DNA of 64,000 nt from Tanytarsus gracilentus. Lineage: Eukaryota; Arthropoda; Insecta; Diptera; Chironomidae. The stretch lies in NCBI GenBank assembly GCA_038502055.1, contig JAXRKN010000040.1, forward strand, positions 6,656,001-6,720,000, in the 5' to 3' direction. Positions 1-12,690 of the stretch are shown here, piece by piece (the stretch's first letter is position 1; each line of letters opens with the position of its first letter). The translations under genes were made by a program, and so were the position numbers. A model generated the notes under the pieces. That model saw nothing but the letters and a program-made list of their open reading frames with translations, had not been told where the DNA came from and ran no database searches.

Positions 1-307
1 CGCAAGATTTGCTTTCACTGTATAAATAAAAAAATCTTTTGAGCACTTCAACAATGTTAACTACTGAACAGTCGGCGAGAGACTGAATTGCTGCCGTGGG
101 TTATGCAAAGCTTTATAAGCTAACAACACGGTCTTTTCACGAATGGTGATCGTTGTATTTTGTGTGTCCTCAACATGTGCCATCTCACACACGACGAATG
201 GATGATGAAGAGTTTCTGTTGTTGTGGAGAAGCACGAAATATATTTTTTCTTCTCTGTATCGTTTTATTGCTACAACGATCTTCACACAAAAATTTTATT
301 TCTGTAA

Positions 308-441
308 CAGAGATGGGCAGTTACATTACATTACAAAAATTACATTTAATTAATTCATTAATTACATTTTCAGACAAACTTCATGTAATTTCCCCAAAAT
401 TAAATTAGATTACATGTAATTTTTTGTCACTGCCATCTCTG
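308..441. mobile_element. Short inverted-repeat (MITE-like) element
   Basis: The segment opens with CAGAGATGGGCAG and closes with CTGCCATCTCTG, an imperfect terminal inverted repeat. The interior is rich in ATTACA/TGTAAT words. It is non-coding. The same opening word followed by TGTAATCGAG recurs near 60512 and, slightly changed, near 23218, so this is a dispersed family. I do not see a clean target duplication, so it is probably old. The C-A-G-R-G start would fit a hAT-derived MITE, but that is inference. Confidence 0.5.
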
Positions 442-2211
442 TTTATGTTCATTTTCTTTAAATATATTTAAAAATTACTTAAAAACTCTATACGGTATTG
501 GTATGCTTTACACAATGGAAGTCGTGAAGCTGTATTGATCGCAAAGTTTTCTTTTTTTCAAAATTGTATTAAAATGTTCTGTAGTGAAGACTAACATGAC
601 GACATTTTATCCTGCTTTAAATGCAAAGTTCTATTTTCCCATTTAAAGGCATTAAAAAATGTTATAAATTTTCAAAACTAAACATTAATTTTTGCTGCTT
701 AAACCAAAAATTTGAAAAGAAACTGTCACAAAATTTTTAAATGTTTAAAAATACAAAAAAGTTATAGGAGCAGGTGCGTGATTCCTAAATTAGTACTTTT
801 TAACTACTTCTTTTAATGTAAAATTTAAAGAAAATTAAAGTCATTAATTTTATATTTGAAAACTTGCTCTCTGTTAAAAAGTAAATGAATCTTAATTCTA
901 ATAATAATACCTAAAGTAATTATATTAAATTTATGTTTGGTTTAAAGTTTAAATTTTTAGTTTGTAAATATAGCATCTTCATTTTTCATCATATACTTTC
1001 TCTCTGAAAACGAAGAAATGATGAGAAGCCTAAAGTGCATCACTCAGGTCATTTAGTCGTAACCTCGTTGATTTTTTCACCATGCGGTCAATGGCGTTGG
1101 CACTCACAGCGAAAACCATAATTTAAATTTCTATATTTAGGTGTTGAATAAAACTAATTTTAAATCGTAAGTAAGAATATTTTTTAGGATTTTATAGCTT
1201 CGAATTTCATCATTATTTGACATCCTTAGTAAAATTTCAATAAATGAACTCAAACAAAATTTATTTAAATAGGTACACGTTACTCGGTTCTCAAGTGCAT
1301 AAAAATGCAATAAGATCGTGAAAAATTTCATCGTAGCTTTTAAAATTAATGTATCCTTTAAATTAAATGCACCTCTCGTTGCAGCATGTTGTAGTTACAC
1401 ACTTTTCCATTAGATTTCTAGCATCATTTTTTTCATTGTACAAAATAAGCTTGTAGAGGAAAAGGAAAAGAATAAAGAGTTATTTTCTAACCTTTTGATA
1501 TAATCTAATTCAATTTCACCATTCGTGCACTCAAATTTAATCCTTGTAATGGATTCTGTAAAGTCCAAATGTCAATATTTCCTTTTGTGCACACCATGAT
1601 ATTGTACAACAAATTGACAAATTAATTCTCATCGTGATCACATGGAGTCAAGTGTACTTTGACATAAAACGTGCGCAAAATAGCTTTTCGGAATAAATTA
1701 TTTACATTTTTCTGCCTCATTCAATTTCTTTTGTCTGATTTCAATCATTTTTCAAGAGATCCACAGTTCAGATCATTGAATGGCATACATAGATAGATTA
1801 TTAGTGATTTCCGTAGCCTATGCCTATCGTAAAATATTTTGTGAATTTAAAAGTGTTTAAGAAAATGAATTTCGTCGTTGTTAAAATGATAAAAAAAAGA
1901 ATAAAAGACTAATAAACTTAGCAAAACTATGATAAAAGAATTAAAAAAATTTTAGTTTTAATTATATACAATTGTACAATAATTAAATTGTAACTAAGTT
2001 ATCATTTTGCACTTATAGCAATTATTTTAACTATTATGACTTAAATGTAAAAAAGTATCAAATATTAATTTTTTTTCATGCTTTAAAAACTTATTATCTT
2101 AGGCATCTATAAGACATGCGCCAGAAATTGATAAAGAAAAAATATCTTCAAGAGCAAGCAACAGTTTCAGTTTTATCATTACATTGAAATAGATCAGACG
2201 TACATCTCAAA
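442..2211. other. Intergenic, no gene seen
   Basis: AT-rich sequence upstream of the gustatory receptor. Short open frames lack splice context or recognisable protein character. The proximal region (about 2100-2211) should contain the receptor promoter, but I see no clear TATA box. Confidence 0.5.
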
Positions 2212-4461
2212 ATGTCTCGGTTTAAATCGTTGAATCCTTTTAAGGAGCTAATTAATCCAACAGATATTTATGCTGCCCAAACATTACTTCTAAAATTATC
2301 ATTAATATCTGGAATCGCGCCGTTAAAAATGACAGGAGTTTGTGGAAATCGTCGTCTAAAAGTGAATTTATTCGGATTTTTTATTCTCATCACTCACATG
2401 TGTCTCTTTGCATTTTGCTATATTCGAACAATTACGGTTCATGATTCAATCGTATCATATTTTTTTAAAACAGAAATTTCTGTCGTGGGTGACACATTGC
2501 AGTTGTGCATCGGATTAATCGGTATTTGTACAGTGTTTCTCTATAGTTTTTGTAAACGCGACACTTTTATTCTTTGGTTCCATCTCATGGCAAAAATTGA
2601 TGAAGAACTCAAGCAAATTGGAATTGAAACCGACTATAAATCTACATTAAAATTCATTTGTCTTGTACTTTTGGTGAAATTTATATTTTTCAATACATAT
2701 CTTATTGGAAGTTACGCACTATTTAATATGGCTAATATTTTCCCAAATTACACTTGCTGGGTTTCCTTTTTTCAACCTCATCTAATGATATCAATTATTG
2801 TGGTACTTTTTTTATGTTTTGTGAAGCAAATGAAGCATCGATTTTTATTACTAAATAAGGTGAGACTTTGTGCAGATATATGGTTGGATTTATATTATTT
2901 AAAAACTTCTCACTTGAGTACTAATACTCTTGAAATATTTTTAAAATCTCATCCACTTGATGCATAAAAATATATTAATGTTCAAAAGCGAATGTGAGCA
3001 TCCTGTAAAAAAATTAAAGTTTAAAAACTTAAAAAAAATTTTAAATTCATATTTCTAATTTGAAATACAAATAATTATTTCATCAAAAAAAAAACAAATG
3101 TCTAAATGTCCATCTATCGTTATAAACTTATAAATATATTTAAATATAGTAAATTTATGTTGACAATATTAACCCTCAATTAGTTAATGAAAAATTCTAT
3201 CCCGTAGTAATGAAATTGGCAATTTACATTTTGGGTTGATGATCATTTAATTACAAGGTTATAAAAAAACGCTTTTTAAAATTAATTTTTTCAAAGAATT
3301 TACAAATTAAAAAAAAATTTATTTCATAGGATAAGAAAAATTCGTTTATCAGAATCTGATATAAACATATATAGATCCAAAATTGTACGGAAGCAACATT
3401 ATTAGCAAATAATTTGGAAATTAATTTTTCAAAAACTCAAATAGTACAACAACAAAATTTTTTTGTCTGAAAATTTCTAAAATTTATATGTATTTTTGAA
3501 TAGGTGCTCAAAAGTCTTTATCAACGAAGAAAAGTTGACTCGATACAATGTCATAAAATAATCAGGCCTTGTGGAATTTGCTCAACTTATTTAGTTTCAC
3601 AAAAAAATACTGCAGAAATAATCGCACAAATTGCAAAAATACACGACGCTCTATGTGATGCTTGTAATTTAGCTGAGGAATATTTTACAGCACAGATGCT
3701 CACAACCATCGCTGTCGCGTTTTTGATAATAGTGTTCAACACGTAAGTATATTGACAAAATTATTATATTAAGAGAAAAGAAAATATGGAAAGTTCAAAT
3801 TTATAAAATTTCCTTTTGAGTGCAGATTAATTTTAACGATCTTTGAGTCCAAAAATAGATTTGTTAGTGCGTAATAAAAACATGGTTTTACTATTTAGTT
3901 AAAATAATGAGAAACATTTGATCCTTAACTTTTTCGACTTCCTATAGTTATTACATACTTGGTGCACTTTTTGGCAATGCCAACACTGGTGAATATTTCA
4001 ACACATTCGAATTCATCCTCTTCTTTTCATATCAAATCGCCGTTCATTTTGCCTCAGTTTTTGCAATCGTAATAGTAAGTTCTGCGGCATCTCGTGAGAG
4101 TCGCAAAACCGCCATTTGTGTTCACAAACTCCTAAATATAACTGATGACGAAGCTTTAAAAACTAAATTGACTCAACTATCGATGCAATTGTCACACAGA
4201 AAAGTTAAATTCACAGCCTGTGGAATGTTCACATTAGATCGTTCATTAATTTTTACTGTAAGTGCATATACATATATAAGATATTCAAAATTTAAAAAAT
4301 TGGTTTATTCTTTCAACACGTAGATTGTGAAAAGTTTGAGTACATATCTCATAATTCTGGTTCAATTCACATTCAATGAACGTGCCAAAGTCCTCATGCT
4401 ACGAAACACATTAGAAGACATTCTAAAGTCAAATAACCTCACCATAACGTATCTCTATTAG
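2212..4461 (+). CDS. Gustatory receptor (7tm_7 family), four exons
   Basis: Exons 2212-2859, 3504-3742, 3948-4257 and 4324-4461 join in phase through GT-AG introns of 644, 205 and 66 bp to give 444 residues, a usual length for the family. Seven hydrophobic segments are visible, at about residues 54-75, 97-117, 148-167, 188-205, 278-293, 318-338 and 400-414. The last exon carries TYLIILVQF (residues 406-414), the TYhhhhhQF signature of insect gustatory receptors. It is preceded by FTACGMFTLD, which resembles the last intracellular loop of Gr28/bitter-type receptors. Family knowledge: ligand-gated cation channel in the dendritic membrane of taste neurons, with inverted topology. Unusually, 30 residues follow the QF motif, where many family members stop almost at once. 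An ATTAAA lies just after the stop. The start is the first in-frame ATG. An odorant receptor was considered and is less likely because of the terminal motif. Confidence 0.85.
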
Positions 4462-6320
4462 AACATTAAAGTTAGTAAAATTATTTTGTAAAATGATCGA
4501 TTATGTAAGTATTTTAATACAGAAACATATCTTGTAGGAAAATGTTTTTTAAGTTTAAAAATCAAAACCTTTGGTGTTTAAGCATTAAAATTGTGTTTAG
4601 CAGAATTTATGTGCAAAAGTGTTTATTCAAAATCAAACTATTGAAAATACAGTATACAGATTTTTTTACTTTTTCAGAATTAAAGAATGATTTAATTAAT
4701 TGTAATTTTTCAATAAACTCTTTATTTCTGGCTATCTGATGAAGAAAAAACATATAAACGATGTTCAGAAAGTATTTTGACTATTTTTTACTTTTTCAAG
4801 CTAAATAATCTAAAAATCTGTATGTTTGCATGTTCTGTTGACGATAGAAGTGTAATTGATTTTAAATTATTCTATTTGTTTGAAGAATAAAAAATTCAAG
4901 ATGTTTCCAAAAAATTAATGCTTTTTTCATGAAAATGATGCAAAAACTAGCTAATGGAACTTTGATAAGAAACGTTTTTTAAAGGAAAAATTACTTTTTA
5001 AATAAAAATTTATAATTTTTGTTAATACTAATGGCAAAAAATCAATCAAATGCTTAAAGTAAATCTAGAGTTGGCATCTCTTTATAAAATTGAGCCTAAA
5101 ATTGCCGATCCCTCAGTACCACTTGTAAGGAACTTTTTTCTTCCTTATCTATTTACACTCGCAGAAAAGTTTTTATGTTTCACCCTGATTCAACATATTA
5201 TCAATTATTTTGCACACAACCAAAGATCTCTTTGTGAGTGACTGGTTTTCAAGTAACAACGACTTTTCAAATTTTAAATCTGTAGATGCCACAATGCCAC
5301 ATAAAAATATCAGCAAAACTGTTGTAGGCTTCACCTCAAATTACCGTATTTTAGGCAGCTATAATTTACTTGCTAAGTAAATAGAATTACTTTTTCTATA
5401 AGGATTAAATTTAAATTATATTTAATTATTCAAGTAACTCAGAATTTTCAGCCTGCAAAAAAGTTTAAATCACAATTTTTAGTTTATCCTCAAATGGTTT
5501 TATTTTTGTAATTTCATTAAAGTAAATTATAAACTACTCATTATTTTGATGGAAAATTCACCATATTTTAAAAGCATAGAATTATTTTTAAGAAAACAAC
5601 AAACATATTATTAGAATAAACAAGAAAAAATATCACGATATGTCCTAAAGCTTTTAATTGTCATCCTAAATACATTTTAATACATTGATGAGTTTAAATT
5701 ATATAAAGACATGAATGTTATTTTATTAACAAAAAATATTTTCAAAGAAGTATTTTGAAATAAACTTTAATGAAAATTTAATGCGGTTAAATTTATACAG
5801 AGCGGATGGTATTTCATCAAGCACTTCTACTAATCACACTTACAGCATTTCATATGGAGTAAAATAAATCCTTTAATTTTTGTTTTATTTATTTGATAAA
5901 TTTCTACTGTGTTATATTTGTTGTTGGCAGAATATAATTGAACATGTTTATAATCGCATTATGCCGTTACTTTCGTTTAATTTTGGAAAATAATTAAAAT
6001 TAATGTAAATATACGAAAATTTCGAAGGTGCACAAAAAGAATGTAGTTAGAGCTCAATTTTTTTAAAGTGATTATCCATTTTGATTTTGGATTAACGAAA
6101 GTATGCGATTTTGTCAAATTCAATTTTTTGGGAATATAAATATATGATTTTAGTGTTGTTTGTGTAAATATTTTATTCATCCACCATCAGATCATATATC
6201 ACCACATAAAGGATATATAATGATATAAAAATTAAATTTTTATGTTTTTGACCACTGAGGGTAATTTCAAATATATAAAAACATAACATTATTATAAAAT
6301 GAAACATCATAATTTAATAG
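4462..6320. other. Intergenic between convergent genes
   Basis: Between the receptor stop and the end of the minus-strand gene. It contains ATTAAA at 4465 for the receptor. TTTATT at 6321-6326 is AATAAA on the minus strand, about 65 bp past the minus-strand stop. The remaining short frames look random. Confidence 0.5.
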
Positions 6321-6388
6321 TTTATTTTACTTAATAATATTTTTTTCGTGTCATATGTGGGGAGAGAGCAATTCTATCACTAATTATG

Positions 6389-9300
6389 CTATTGCCCTAG
6401 TTTTGATGGACTTAAAACTAATTCAGCTTCCGCCAACTGATGACTGTCTTTTATTGGTTGTCCATGTTCATCCTCTATTGGTGCGGTTCGTCCTATCGCT
6501 GTCGAGTGACGATGCTTACTCTGTGATCCTTTATGATGATGGTGTGAATGATGATGATGGTGTTTGTGTTTTTTAGATGATGAAGACATTACTGTCTTCT
6601 GATTTGAAGTTTCTGTAGCTGTTACATTTTCCAGCGGAAGCGTTAATAAAAGTGTTGATGGTGGCAGGTTGAAATTATTCGTGACTATGTTGGGACTAAG
6701 TGGCAGCGGTGGGGGAGTATAAGGCGGCGGTGAAAGGGACCCGGTATCAATGATAGTCAAAGAAGTTTCCATCAGAAGTTGATCTCCACCTTTGGCCGTC
6801 TTCGTTTGATTTAGTGAAGTTCTTTGACGATTAAGTTTATTGTTATATCTTTTTTCGCTTTCACCTTCATCTTCGATACTGTTGATAAAATTTTGATCAT
6901 CAAAGAGTGGCGACGGTTCAATTTTTGGAATAATAATTTCTTGATTAATGTCAATTTGACGTAGTTCCTTTTCTGTTTCTTCATCAGTGAGGCTGAGAAT
7001 GTCAATTACATTGAGTGTTTCAACATTCAGCGTATTTATTTTTCTCATCTCAATTGGAGGTTCTAAAAGAGCATTTTTTAACTTCAAATTTATAACAAAA
7101 GAATTACTACTACCTTCATCTAGTGGTTCCTTTATTGTTGGAATTATTGTTGCATATCTCTGTTGCTGAGGCTGTTGCTCGTTATCAAGGAAAAGCGATG
7201 TAGATGCAATTTGTCGTAGTGCTTCTACACCCTCATATGATTTATTTTTCACTATCGATTTCGGAAATTGAGATGATTGTGATGATGACATGGGAATTTT
7301 GCTCTAAAAATTTTGGAAAATTAGTTTGTTAAATGTGATTAATTAATCATCTAGTTTGTACTCTTTGCACACTTTTTGGTTTCAATATATTTCATAAGAT
7401 CTAATCGTGTTTCTTTAAGATTAATTAGCTTCCTTATTCAGGTAAGTTTAAAGAAAGGCAATTAGCTCTCATATGGTTGCATTAAGATTTAAATATATAT
7501 TAATATATCAAACAAACATTGATAAAAGGACCACGTGCTATAGAAACTCGTTTCGTATCGCCAAGAAGAGAAGTTCGATGATCCACATCTACCTTTGCAT
7601 TTTTCTTGTTTTGGTCACGTCGACGAATGCATCGTGATGGACAAACGCAAAATAAAATTCGAACGACACAAAAGATGAAGCCAATTACTGTGAAAATTTG
7701 GACAAAACTTTATTATTCTTTAAATATTATAAAATATGTTTGCGAGAGTTTACATACATGCTAGTATAGGTCCTATTAAACGTAATTCTTGTGTTTTAAA
7801 GCCTTTTTCACCCGTGCCTACGAAGAATATAATCGAGCCGATAGATATTGTTCCTAAACCTGTAAGAATTAAAGATTTTTTAGTTTTCTCAAATTTAAAA
7901 CAAATTGAATATGAAAAATCACCTATATAAAGGAAGGCATTGGCAAATGTACTAGGGCCTCTGATAACACCTAAAATATCTTCATCGTCTGAAGAACCTC
8001 CAATTGAGGAATCTTGAATCTTAAAAGTTTTAATTTTTTTTTAAAACTGAATAAAAATTTAACCAATTATGACCTAACTCTATTATGTTTCCATCGTCGA
8101 TGATAGGAAGCCTGATTTGGATCTTGAACACTGCAACGTCGACCTCTCTCGAGCCATGCTTGTCGACCTTGGGCACACTGAAATACACAAAAATTTTTCA
8201 TTAAAAATCACTTAATTTTACTCTTTTCTTTTGTTTCATAACCACCTTAAGAAAGTTTTAAAAATTGAAAATTCATTTCGTGAAAAATAAAAAAAAACAT
8301 TTGTTGCACTCTTAATAAATGTGTTTTCACCAAAGCGCAACTTAACTTTTTGCTATATTCACGTCATATTGCTACTTAAATATAACATAAACAAGTTTCC
8401 ATCCCTAATTCTTTTTTACTTTATAATATTATTTATCACAATTCATAAAGAAACAAAAAAATAGTTTCATCTAATATGCTATACGCTAAACACATTGCAT
8501 GCAACCTAGAAAAAACATTTAATGTTTTATAAAACCCTTATTTTACAAATTGTTTTCCAGTTTAATCTCATCATTATACTGGTGATTGCTAAATGAGAAA
8601 AATGAAAAACGAGTTGCACGTGGTAAGTATTTTTAGTAAGATTATTCCAACAAATTTCATCACCGAAGAAAATTACTGAAATATTATTGAGTTTAAGGTC
8701 ATAATAGCAGGACTAATAATTTTTTAAATTAAATACAAAGTTGTTTTTGCTTTTTTAATTTTCATTTTTGCATAACATGAAAGTGTTTCTCTGTATCTTG
8801 AAAACATTCATTTAGACTAACTTTATGCATGTATTTTACTTTCTTAAAGTTCGATTATTTGGTCACGAAGTGGCTGGAGATAAGATTCGATTAAAATGTC
8901 CTGTCCTCTTTGAAAATTTCTTGGCAAGAAAAACTTATTAAATTAAAGCTTAATGATTTAACTGATAAAATTAATCTAATTGAGCACGAATTTTACAACA
9001 AATTTGTCCCATGCATGGCCATGTCAAATTTCAAAGTTTTTTTTGACTTTCATTCTGAAATTTAGCCGTTTTACGCACAGATAATGTAAGAAAAATTCAT
9101 TTTTATCATTAACGATCATTCTTTTAAAATTCAAGTTTGCATGCACTACTGCAATGAAAATTTATTTTGTCCAAAAATTTCATGTTTAATTTCAATTACT
9201 TTTGCCTAGGGTTCATGACTTTCTGAATATTCAATTTTCCGACATTGACATAGTTCAATTCACGGTGAATAGAAAAAAGTATAATTTTTCTAACAAAGGT

Positions 9301-10794
9301 AGTGCGGTACTAACAGCATAGGTGGTGAAAAAAATCACATACACTTGTGAGAAACAAAACCGGCAGTTCAGTTAGCGTGTTTTGCATTAGAATATAAAAA
9401 TGTGAAGGCAATTTAGTTTGAGCCTGAATTGAACTTTTTTTAGTTAAATCTTTATGACATTAAAATTTTCAAATTTTAGTAAGAATTTTAAGCACGATTA
9501 TCATGATTTTTTTATTCTTCCACCACTCTAATGTTCACTTAATTTCATCGTCCAAAAAAATTAACAAAATAGTAGCAATAATAAACGATAAATGACTCGC
9601 TGTTTATCGATTTGTATTTTTTCCAACGAAAAAAAATCTTTTAGCTTCTCAACGTCAATAGTCACGTCATTCTTTACATAAACTTGACCAAACTTTTTTG
9701 CTCTAGTGCTGACTCGCACCATGAGTTGTATAGTTATTATAGCTAATGAAAAAGGGAAGGAAATGATTGAGCACTATCCGTTTGAGCGCCTTTTTCGGCT
9801 CTTTAAGTGGCGATGTTAATGAAAATGAATTCAAAAGGCAAAAGCACAAATGTAAAGTTTAATAACAAAAAGTGGAAGAGCGTGCAAAAACTTTGGAGTT
9901 AGACATTAATTAAGTGTTTAATATTTAATTTTACAATTAATTTTTTTACCATAATTTTCAACATTTAGATTAGGATTTTTTTTAAACCTCGCAAAATATA
10001 TTTTCTTTCTTTTTGAACAAAAAAAATCTGAATATCAAATATCTCACTCCAAGTTTATTTGAAAATCAATAAAATTGATTTCAAATGACAAATAGTGTCG
10101 CAAGCATACTCTTGAACTTCTCATTTATGTATGACGTCTCAATTTTGAGTCAGAAAATAGACAATATCTTCACATCATAAAATTTCGAGTTTTTCAGAAC
10201 AATTTATTTTTTTTTTCAAAAACTTTTATGCTTTTAAATATATGTTATGCCTATGAAGATTTTCATCGAATAGTAAAAATTTACATTATTAAATGATAAA
10301 ATGTTTGAAATTTGGAAACAATTTTAAAATATTTTCAAAAATAGTGTTCGATTGTTTGCAAAACGAAAACCAAAGTAAAGAGAAATGGCTCAATTTTTCT
10401 TTATCGTTGACATATTTTTATCATGTTCTATTTTTTATTCATCTTGTTTGTTTTTTTTTCTCACTCGTTCACTGTGGCAAAATAAATTGCAAAATTTTTA
10501 TCACTTAATGCACTATTAAAGCCATAAGTTTGAAATAAAATATTTTTGTCGATAAATTTTGAATAATTTATTACTATGGATATTTACATAATCCTCATTT
10601 TCTTCTTTATTTTCATCCTCATCGTCACTGTAATCGTAATATGAGTAACTAAACACTCGATTTCTATTCGGATAACGATTTGGATTATCGCGGCGGTTTT
10701 CAAGTTCCTCAATTTCCGAATCATCGTCATATGCTAAGTCACTGGTCGCAAATGAGATGCGTCTAGAAGAAGATACCGAAAGCTTAACTTCCAT
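6389..10794 (-). CDS. Putative two-membrane-segment protein with long disordered C-terminus, five exons
   Basis: Minus-strand exons 10794-10588, 8177-8079, 8019-7758, 7687-7518 and 7303-6389 join in one frame (phase agreement at all four introns) to give about 550 residues. Residues 1-69 are acidic (runs of D/E, SYSYYDYSDDED). The next 33 are basic with Trp. Residues about 151-171 and 183-204 form two hydrophobic segments separated by GTGEKGFKTQELR, then a Cys/Arg stretch (CVCPSRCIRRR). The last 304 residues are low complexity, with a PPPYTPPPLP motif that could bind WW or SH3 domains and a His run (HHHHHSHHHH). I do not recognise the family. The hairpin followed by a basic stop-transfer suggests both ends face the cytosol. 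The exon 4 donor (GTTTGT) and exon 2 donor (GTTAGG) are weak. An in-phase acceptor (TGCATAG) lies just upstream of the start ATG, so exon 1 may be internal and joined to the exons at 14.2-16.8 kb. Confidence 0.55.
8178..10587 (-). other. Large first intron of the two-segment membrane protein
   Basis: 2.4 kb of AT-rich DNA between donor GTAAAT (minus strand, 10587-10582) and acceptor TTTCAG at 8178. No exon or known repeat seen inside. The short plus-strand frame at 10293-10508 has no supporting context. Confidence 0.45.
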
Positions 10795-11247
10795 GACTTT
10801 TTTCTCACATTGCTTCTATGCAAATGAAAATTATTGCTATAATAGAATTTTTCGAGTTTCGACTAACGACATTGACCTGGTGTGAGAGAGAGGGTGAAAA
10901 AATATTACGAAGTGGATAATTTTTTATAGTTATTTTCGAATCCTCTCGGTTTCGTGTATAATAATCGACAAATGCCAAATTGTGCAATAAACAATTGGTC
11001 GTAAATCAATATTGTTTTTGTGGCACAAGGTAAAAAAATCGATTGATGTAAAACAGTCCAAACAAACTTTTGATTTAACAATTAACTGAAAGTTTCATTT
11101 TCTATACACATTTATTATACATATTTTGATAAGCCAATTTTTTTAAAAGCATATTTTATGCAATTCTAATTACCCATTCATCAATGCATGCTTGGAGGTT
11201 TAGACGTGATGTCGTAAAAATGTTTTTATTTTCATTATTTACTTTCA

Positions 11248-11272
11248 CATACATGGAACTTATAGAATTTTT
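11248..11272. repeat. Target-site duplication, left copy (25 bp)
   Basis: Begins CATACATGGAAC and is perfectly repeated at 13151-13175. It marks the left edge of the composite insertion between them. Confidence 0.85.
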
Positions 11273-11488
11273 GCTTTAAATTTTAATAAAGGCTTCGAAA
11301 ATTGATCAAACTTTCCACCCCTTGAAATAGTTCTTAACTATATGAAAAAAGCTCGAAATTGTTTTTGAGAAATAACGAGAAAGTAAATTGTTATTGTTTC
11401 ATCGATTAATCGTGTAAGGAAGTGAGAATGAGTGTATTTTTAGTGTAACCCACGAAGTGGTGTAACACTTATATGCGCCTATTTCCGT

Positions 11489-11524
11489 CCGTCCGTCCGT
11501 CTGTCTGTCTGTCTGTCTGTCTGT
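11489..11524. repeat. (CCGT)n(CTGT)n microsatellite
   Basis: Tetranucleotide run inside the satellite-bearing element. The counterpart in the other copy is at about 54974-55002 as CAGA/CGGA units. Confidence 0.85.
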
Positions 11525-11688
11525 TCCTTCGAGATCTCGGCTCCTGAGATAGCTAGAGACTTCTAGTTTTCGCCAAATGGTAGGTCTATGAATTTAGATT
11601 CGGCCATTTTAGGAATTATGAGGGTCATGACCACAGGTCGTGCCATGGACAGCCCTAAATGCCATTTTTCATACAAATTTCCTGTTAT

Positions 11689-12125
11689 ATGGCTTCATGT
11701 ATGTCGTTGAACTCGTATTTGTATCAGGAATCGAAAGGCATTGATGATATTTGAGGAATGTCTATCATGGCCATCCAAGAGTGCCACCAATGTCCATCAC
11801 GGCCGGCCAGTAGTGCCCCTAATGTCCATTTTTTAAAAGTATGGCTTCATGTACCTCGTTGAACTCGTAATTGCATCAGGAATTGATTAGCATTGATGAT
11901 TTTTGAAGAATGACTGTCACGGCCGGCCAGGAGTGTCCAAGGAATGCCACTAATGTCCATTTTTTAAAAGTATGGCTTCATGTACCTCATTGAACTCGTA
12001 ATTGCATCAGGAATTGATTAGCATTGATGATTTTGAAGAATGACCGTCACGGCCGGCCAGGAGTGTCCAAGGAATGCCTCTAATGTCCATTTTTTAAAAG
12101 TATGGCTTCATGTACCTCATTGAAA
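11689..12125 (+). repeat. Minisatellite, period about 130 bp, four units
   Basis: The word ATGGCTTCATGTA recurs at about 11689, 11842, 11973 and 12102, with CACGGCCGGCCAGGAGTG and TTGATTAGCATTGATGAT in the units. The copy at 53827-55052 has only three units, so the array changes in length. Confidence 0.8.
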
Positions 12126-12159
12126 ACGGAATTTGACCAGGAATCGATTGGCATGGATC

Positions 12160-12470
12160 TGAAAATGGAACGCAATGGAAAACGGAACGCAATGGAAAAT
12201 GGAACACAATGGAAAATGGAACACAATAGAAAATGAAACACAATGGAAAATGGAACACAATGGAAAATGGAACACAGGGGAAAATGGAACACAGTAGAAA
12301 ATGAAACACAATGGAAAATGAAACACAATGGAAAATGGAACACAATGGATAATGGAACATAGTGGAAAATGAAACACAATGGAAAATGGAACACAGTGGA
12401 AAATGAAACACAATGGAAAATGAAACACAATGGAAAATAAAACACAAATGGAAAATGAAACACAGTGGGA
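12160..12470 (+). repeat. Satellite: GGAAAATG(G/A)AACACAAT units
   Basis: About 18 imperfect units of roughly 17 bp in which GGAAAATGGAACACAAT and GGAAAATGAAACACAGT alternate. Because the unit lacks stop codons in several frames, it makes long spurious open frames on both strands. Confidence 0.9.
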
Positions 12471-12690
12471 AGCCATTTTGGGAAGCCAATTTGGGAAGCC
12501 AATTTGGGAAGCAATTTTGGGAAGCCATTTTGCGAAGCCATTTTTGAGAAGCCATTTTTGGGAAGCCATTTTGGGAAGCCATTTTGGGAAGCCATTTTGG
12601 GAAGCCATTTTTGGGAAGCCATTTTGGGAAGCCATTTTTGGGAAGCCAAAAGGGGAGGCCAGAAGGGGAAGCCAAAGGGGAAGCCAATAC
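12471..12690 (+). repeat. Satellite: GGGAAGCCATTTT units
   Basis: About 15 units of 13-15 bp (GGGAAGCCATTTTGG with small variants), directly abutting the previous satellite. The same junction is present in the other copy (about 53895-54098). Confidence 0.9.

Noticed and set aside
153..408. Two overlapping plus-strand frames
   Set aside because: They run into the MITE, lack protein character and overlap in two frames.
2212..2967. Odorant receptor
   Set aside because: The C-terminal exon carries the gustatory TYhhhhhQF motif, so gustatory receptor fits better.
5050..5241. 63-aa frame with a hydrophobic patch
   Set aside because: No splice, promoter or family support; expected by chance in this composition.
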